Source: Antitrichia curtipendula
Taxonomy: Eukaryota > Streptophyta > Bryopsida > Hypnales > Leucodontaceae
Assembly (NCBI GenBank): GCA_951230915.1
Contig: OX579639.1
Location: forward strand, 12,152,001-12,216,000
Direction of reading: 5' to 3'
DNA length: 64,000 nucleotides
Position numbers and translations under genes: made by a program. The notes under the pieces were generated by a model that made no database searches, had not been told where the DNA came from, and saw nothing but the letters and a program-made list of their open reading frames with translations. Of this stretch, positions 58,866 to 64,000 are shown piece by piece (positions within the stretch are counted from its first letter, which is position 1; each line of letters opens with the position of its first letter).

Positions 58866-60453
58866 GGTTTGTTCACTTCGAACTGGACCCTCAGCTGCTT
58901 GAGATTTTTAGCTGACAAGTCCTCTGCATGAGGGTTTGAATTTTCCATATCTATGTGCTGTATGTTTCTTTGGACTTCGTGCCCAAAGGGTTGTCATTAA
59001 GGTAGTGATTGCATCGTGATTATTCTACTTATAGCTTTTGCAATTGAGTGGGATACATCACTAGATGCAGAGAAAGTTGCAGAGTTCGTTGAGTCGTCCA
59101 AGCGATTTAATCTGAGCTTAAGACGAATTAAGAGCTGCTACAGTTGCGTACCATGTAGGTCTTCGTATGGAAATTAGGTCTTCATTCACTGTGTTAATTT
59201 CCGAGATGTTGTTTTGCACAGAGCTTGTAACGATCAGGAAGAGGATATACAGAGATGGGGCCCTTCATGACAACGGCCACGAAGGAGTCCAATCAGCGAT
59301 GACGTCAGCCAGATTGAGAACAAGTAATAATGCCAGACATGAACTAGGTTGTGTTGCCGGCACTTAATTTTTGCGCAAAACCCTAGAGCTCCACCAACCC
59401 TTTCCTCTGAAGTTGTTAGCAAGCTCCTATTCGCTGCTGGAAGTTTATTGGAATGAGCTGGTTTAATATAATGACTTAGGATGCACTTCCACTGACGTCA
59501 AGCTTTGAAAAATACCCGACGGTGCAACAAGTAGTGTGTGCATATGCATCGGCCCGTGAAGGAACTGACTTCTAGTTTGCATCCTATATCTGACGGCATC
59601 AAGGTTCTGCTGGTTAGGGAATTAGGTTATAAAGTAGCCTGCAGTCACCATAGAACCGAATGAGTTGTGGTCCCCTGTTTTTTCTGGTATCCTCCCCAAA
59701 TTATTGAAGGAGCTTGAGAGCTTCAGTGACTAGATTCGGATGCAGATTGTACGTATTCTATATGAAGAATGTATCCCTTTGAAGATCTTTGAAGCTTCAA
59801 TAATGTGCAATCTGGTGTTTCAATTCATGCCTCTCCTCTGCTTGGATTTGTTGCGTGCTCCCGTTTGCTTTCTATGATCAAGAATATTGTCGTCTATGAG
59901 AGGAACCGTTGCTGCTGTAACTGCTGGATTGGCAGTGAGGTCAAGCATCGCAGTTGGGATCCCAAGTGGCTTTAGAGAGTTTGCAGGAGGATATGAGTTC
60001 TTGTCATCATCTTGCTTTCTGTGTATCCCTTCAATGCTGCGTCGGTTTGCTATTAGCAACTTTTTTTTTTTTTTTTTTCTTCTGATTTTGAGCAGCTGTA
60101 GTAATCTGGTTTGCCGTGCTCTATGCGGCGACGTTACTGAAGGGGTCACTGTATTGACGACTCGTCTGGCAGTGCCCACCTTTGGGAGCCTTCTCTGTAG
60201 AAGGTCTCTGCAGGAATCGATTTTGCTGGAGCCTCTGCAGTACAGTTTTGCACGCACTTGGAAGTGAGTTGTCTTTGATTGTGTCAAAAGTGTGGGTGCT
60301 GACACTGGGTCAGTACAAAAGCAGTTTAATTGTGCGAGAATTGTTGGTGACCCTGATTGAATCTGTGGGTGCTGGGAAGCGTTTTTTTTTTTTTTTTTTG
60401 TGAAAGTTTGAGAGCCTGTTTTGGGGATTTGTTTTGTGACATTGGAGGCCGAG
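58866..60453. other. NodGS 3' flank and karyopherin 5' flank
   Basis: No separate gene can be supported. Two long poly-T tracts lie at about 60060-60080 and 60380-60400. Opposing frames at 59820-60305 (-) and 59887-60267 (+) both run through the first tract and lack recognisable motifs. This is probably promoter and 5' leader of the downstream gene. Confidence 0.4.
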
Positions 60454-63400
60454 ATGGAGGCAATGGTGAAATTGCCTACGGTAACGGTACCGAAGACCGT
60501 GTTAGTGAAGGATCAGATCGCTTGCTGGTTAAGTGAAACTGCAGGATCTGACGAGGCGGCGGTGAGGACTGCCACTTTGCAATTGGAGACTGCAGAAACA
60601 GCTCCGAAGTTTCCTCTCTGCTTGCTCGAGCTTGCCGCTGGTAAAACATTTCACCCTGTGAATTTAATCAATGTGCACCTTAATAGGAAATACCATCTGT
60701 ATACATTTTAGGTGCCAATTCTGGGTGCCCCCAACTTAGTGCTTGTAATCATTTGTTGCTGTTTGACTCCTAAAGAACCAAGAGGTTTTTTAAACCTCGC
60801 GTTTTGCCAAGCACTTTTGAGTAGTAGGTCATATGGAAAACTTTTTTTGTTCAATTTCATTTAGTTTTTGACCAACGTGAGAAATGTTCTTTCATGTGGA
60901 TCTGGTGATATACAACTTGGCAGCATCCGAATTTTTTTGATTTGTCACAAAATGATCAATCGAACTCAACTGCTCATTTTGAAACTTCGAACGAATCCCT
61001 GGTTATGGTTCCAGAAGAAAGTGTGATCTCACACTAGATTCGGTTAAAATTCGACATTGAGTGAAATGTAGTAGGTTTTGGTTTTCCTACTTTGAAAATT
61101 CTAAACTTTTTATTCTTTTGAGGTGCCCAATTCAGTTGTCCATCCATTTGGGTTCAAAATTATTGCTGTGTGATGTACGTGTGCCCGTATGTTCAGGAGG
61201 GAGGCGAAAGGAAATTCGAGTGACTGCAGCAACGTACCTGAAAAACTTGGTGAAAGTGCATTGGAGTGCGGAGGGTGCCATCGATTGTCAAGAGAAGCGA
61301 GAATTTCGAAGCCAGCTGGTGGATGTGCTCTTACGAGTGGACAGTCTCGTCCTCAAGCTTTTGGCAGAGACTGTAAGTTCAACGGCTCTTCACTCTTTCA
61401 TGGGTGGGATTCACAACAATGTTGTGTCAGAGTCCTATTGGTTACGGAGTACTTTGGATTGCACACGTGAGTGAAAGCAACAAGCTAAATTTTTTGAAGT
61501 AACATCATGTTTTACATGGTGAGCTAACATTCAAGCTTAAATTAATCAATGGTAATTGTGACACCTTATGAAGCAACAAAAGCCCAATCTGCGTCAAAGA
61601 GGTGATTCGAAACCTTGTTATTTCAAATCTTTTTGCCATGCCGCGTTGGAGCCATGGAATCACCACCTCTTTTTGCTCATTCTTGTTTTTTGGACTAATG
61701 TAAAGTTGACATTAATCCCCTCGAGAGACTGGCTGGAGGGCGAATGTGAATCTGGAGCTTTTCAGCCAAAATAAATCTTGGCCGACGCAGAATTCGGACA
61801 GAAAATCTTCAGCTGTGCAAGTTTTGAATCAATACACAGCTGAAGATTTTCTGTCTGAATTTGCAATGTACAAATAGTGTATATTTCAGGAGGTGACCTC
61901 TGCAAAAATTCTTAACTAATTCCACGAAGCTCCGAAAAATATGAAACGAACTTGGGTTAGATGCCAATTCCATTTGTCTTTCAAGGAAAATTTACTGAAA
62001 AATTAATTTCAAGAATTCTAACCTCCCCAAATTAATTTCCAGCTCTTAAATTAGCGCTTTATTTATGGACCTCCTTACCTTTAGAATAGACAAAGGTTGC
62101 ATTTTCGGACGACTGGATTAGTTTCATATAGCTGCCATGGGGGAAGCACTTTAAAACGTTCCTCATCCACGCACTGGATGATTAGAGGTTACACAAAATG
62201 AGGTACAATGAATAAAAAGTGATATTTTACACCGACGGAGGTGTACGTGTCATCTCAAGCTTGTTGATTCAATTTGTGCAGTTTGAAGTGTCCCTTAGAC
62301 TACGGGAGTGATCTATAGTCGATGGTTTGTTTCTGATCTTGTTTAAGCCTCGATTCTTTCTTTCTTGCAGTTTCGAATCATAACTCTCCATGATTTCGTA
62401 AAACAAAAGACATGGTCTGAGCTTGTGCCAACTCTGAAAGCTGCTGTGGAGAAAGTGGGTGCAGAGAATCATGGTGCCGTAGAAAAACTTGCAGTAGAGA
62501 AAGAAGCTCTAGAGAAAGCGCGCATAGAGAAAGAAGCTGTCATTGACAAGGAAGCTGCAGACAATGGAGCTGTAGAGAAAGACGCCACCGAGAAAGATGC
62601 TGTGGAGAATATTGACACGGGGAATCAATCCGAAGTTCCGGACATGAAGACTCTGAATTTTCTTCTTGTCCTGCAGACCATCGCAAAACCTTTCCAGGTT
62701 CGCAACAATCTCATTTGATGTTACATTTTTCACTGCTGGACATTGAAGCCAAAAAAAAAAACCATCTCACTTTCCTTTCACTATAGCGCCATTCAAGTGT
62801 AGATTTGGGAGTGTGGGTCCTGTTTTTGAAGATGGTTTTGGATGTGGGATGGTGTTCATAGTATTTCCTGAACCCAACGATGGCACATGAGCCTGTTCCT
62901 GAGCCTTTGGAGATGATTGCCAGAGAACTTCTCATTCCCTTACAAGGGCTCTTCCATCAGCTTGTGCAGCAGGTATTGCTACAGGTCCAACTTTAAAATG
63001 TGTGGTATAATTTGGTGAATTGTTCAAGCTTAGGGTTTCATGAACCTGTTAGCTACTCTCGTATACAAATTTGATGTTCATAGCTCCTGGCAGGTTGCGA
63101 CATCAAAAGCTGAAGAATGCTCTGAACACGACTCCATCTTGTTGGCTTTCTGCAAGGCGATGGATCTTGCTGTAAGTTTTGCATCACTCGTCTTTCCCAT
63201 CAACAGCGTTTTATACACGTCCTCGTCCTCGATTGTTTGATCTTTTTCATGCAATTTCAAGTGTAACATCAAAGCTTGCAGTTCATGTGAAGCACTATAC
63301 GGTACTTCCTTTAAATGTTGCGTACATAGCTTTCTTTTTCGTGAAGATTGTCAATTGCTGCTTCATAATATCACAGATCAATGCCTGTTGTTGAAACCAT

Positions 63401-63862
63401 TCTCTAATTGCTATGGTTTTTTTCTGGAGTTTATTGAGGTGTTTTCATGTGTAGATGATCTGCTCACTAGAAGTTTTTTTCTTGGAATTTTGCAGCTGAA
63501 GTCACACATGCCTTCTGCACTACTAGAGTCTATCGATCAATGGTTCACGGATCTGTTGAGCCTGCTGGATTCAGTGGTTCTCGAGAAAAATATGGATGCT
63601 TCGGAACAAGAGCCAAGACTGAAGATTTGGAAAAGAACTCTGCAGATCTGCTGCAACCTGGTTTCCCGGCATAGGCTGCATGTGGATAAGTGAGAATTTT
63701 TCACTCTAAGGTATGGCTGATCTGAAACGAGGATTTTTATTCTCACAAGACTACTGTTTTAAATAAATGATGCTGAATTGTAGTATCTTATGTTGGTGTA
63801 GGTTTCTGCCCTCACTGACAGATGCTGCGCTTGCAGTTGCTGGGAAGAGCGTTCATGCCAAG
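60454..63862 (+). CDS. importin-beta/karyopherin family protein, 5' part (continues past the window)
   Basis: Predicted HEAT/ARM-repeat nuclear transport receptor; only the N-terminal part is here. Exons: 60454-60640, 61197-61372, 62371-62697, 62862-62972, 63094-63171, 63496-63689, 63802-63862 (phase consistent, 378 codons). Residues about 35-80 show the importin-beta N-terminal pattern: LQLETAETAPKFPLCLLELA, then RRKEIRVTAATYLKNLVKVHW. Later HEAT-like parts include FRIITLHDFVKQKTWSELVP, FLNPTMAHEPVPEPLEMIAR, LLIPLQGLFHQLV and KRTLQICCNLVSRHRLHVDK, a layout seen in plant importin-like proteins. Exon 3 carries an unusual charged insert (residues about 145-201) of EKEA-like repeats. The last exon is followed by a donor (GCCAAG|gtgaag), so the gene continues beyond 64000; family members are usually about 1000 aa. 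Which cargo it carries cannot be told. Confidence 0.82.
60762..60990. mobile_element. possible decayed TTAA-family copy in intron 1 of the karyopherin gene
   Basis: The start 'ctcctaaagaaccaagaggt' followed by 'gttttgccaagcacttttgag' resembles the beginning of elements D1, D2 and D5. The TTAA border is not preserved and no right end was found. Confidence 0.3.
61791..61861. repeat. strong hairpin in intron 2 of the karyopherin gene
   Basis: Two 27-bp arms, AATTCGGACAGAAAATCTTC... at 61791-61817 and its complement at 61835-61861, differ at one position and are separated by a 17-nt loop. Not a terminator in a plant context. It may be a tiny MITE or a hairpin RNA precursor. Confidence 0.75.
61866..62090 (+). 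mobile_element. family A MITE copy A6 (truncated) in intron 2 of the karyopherin gene
   Basis: The family A interior is clear (ttaactaattccacgaagct, gggttagatgccaattcca, ccagctcttaaa), ending CCTCCTTACCT. The left part is truncated and the foldback at 61791-61861 lies directly against it. Confidence 0.6.
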
Positions 63863-64000
63863 GTGAAGGATATATAGGTCCCTTGAGTAGGAGAAAGAAT
63901 TGAAAATGGTCTTGTAGCAAGAGTATACTTAGGTCTATAAAATGAACCGATCTTGGTTGTTCTATCTCTTGAAGTTTTTTAGGTCTGCATTCAGCTTATT

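Noticed and set aside
59820..60305. 161-codon open frame on the - strand
   Set aside because: It runs through a poly-T/poly-A tract (KKKKKK run) and has no recognisable domain.
1..64000. tRNA, rRNA or CRISPR elements
   Set aside because: I looked for cloverleaf-like GTTCRANNC contexts, rRNA-like runs and regularly spaced repeats and saw none I could support; the only regular array is the 9-bp repeat without spacers.

Overview
This window looks like nuclear DNA of a land plant. It carries a multi-exon two-domain NodGS/FluG-type gene (amidohydrolase fused to glutamine synthetase), a P-class PPR protein gene, a type I inositol polyphosphate 5-phosphatase, a PDCD5-like gene and a karyopherin gene, all with short GT-AG introns and all set in AT-rich DNA full of small inverted-repeat transposons. 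A Crinkler/RHS-like NTPase relic and compact introns would fit a non-seed plant such as a bryophyte or lycophyte, but that is an inference and I cannot name the species.

Layout. 1-16 kb is repeat-dominated. It holds a broken hAT-like transposase (655-1932), a 179-bp foldback (2597-2775), several elements flanked by TTAA, several flanked by TA with AGGT...ACCT ends, and a decayed P-loop NTPase gene of the Crinkler/RHS type (8889-10079). 16.8-22.0 kb is a complete 10-exon 5-phosphatase gene on the + strand, predicted at 537 aa. 25.0-26.7 kb is a complete 7-exon PDCD5-like gene on the - strand, predicted at 132 aa. 29.9-32.6 kb is a PPR gene, with one large exon and two probable 5' exons carrying a plastid-targeting-like N terminus. 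34-48 kb is a gene-poor block. It contains a CACTA-type element (36378-37457), a 9-bp tandem array (38105-38180) and a three-level transposon nest (39492-41284). 49.8-58.9 kb is the NodGS/FluG gene, with 17 exons and about 921 aa. 60.5 kb to the window end is the 5' part of an importin-beta-like gene (7 exons seen).

The coding genes look like unrelated housekeeping functions (phosphoinositide signalling, PDCD5-type nuclear protein, organelle RNA processing, nitrogen/auxin-linked NodGS, nuclear transport). I see no operon-like or pathway clustering.

The most informative feature is the transposon record. At least five elements with both ends intact carry exact TTAA duplications, the piggyBac-type target signature, and none shows a long reading frame. 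A separate group has TA duplications and TAAGGT...ACCTTA ends. One TA element contains a TTAA element, which in turn contains another TA element, giving an insertion order. A second TA element of the same family was hit by a different TTAA element at the equivalent internal TTAA. Exon coordinates were derived by hand from reading-frame continuity, splice consensus and family similarity. No alignment, expression data or database search was available.
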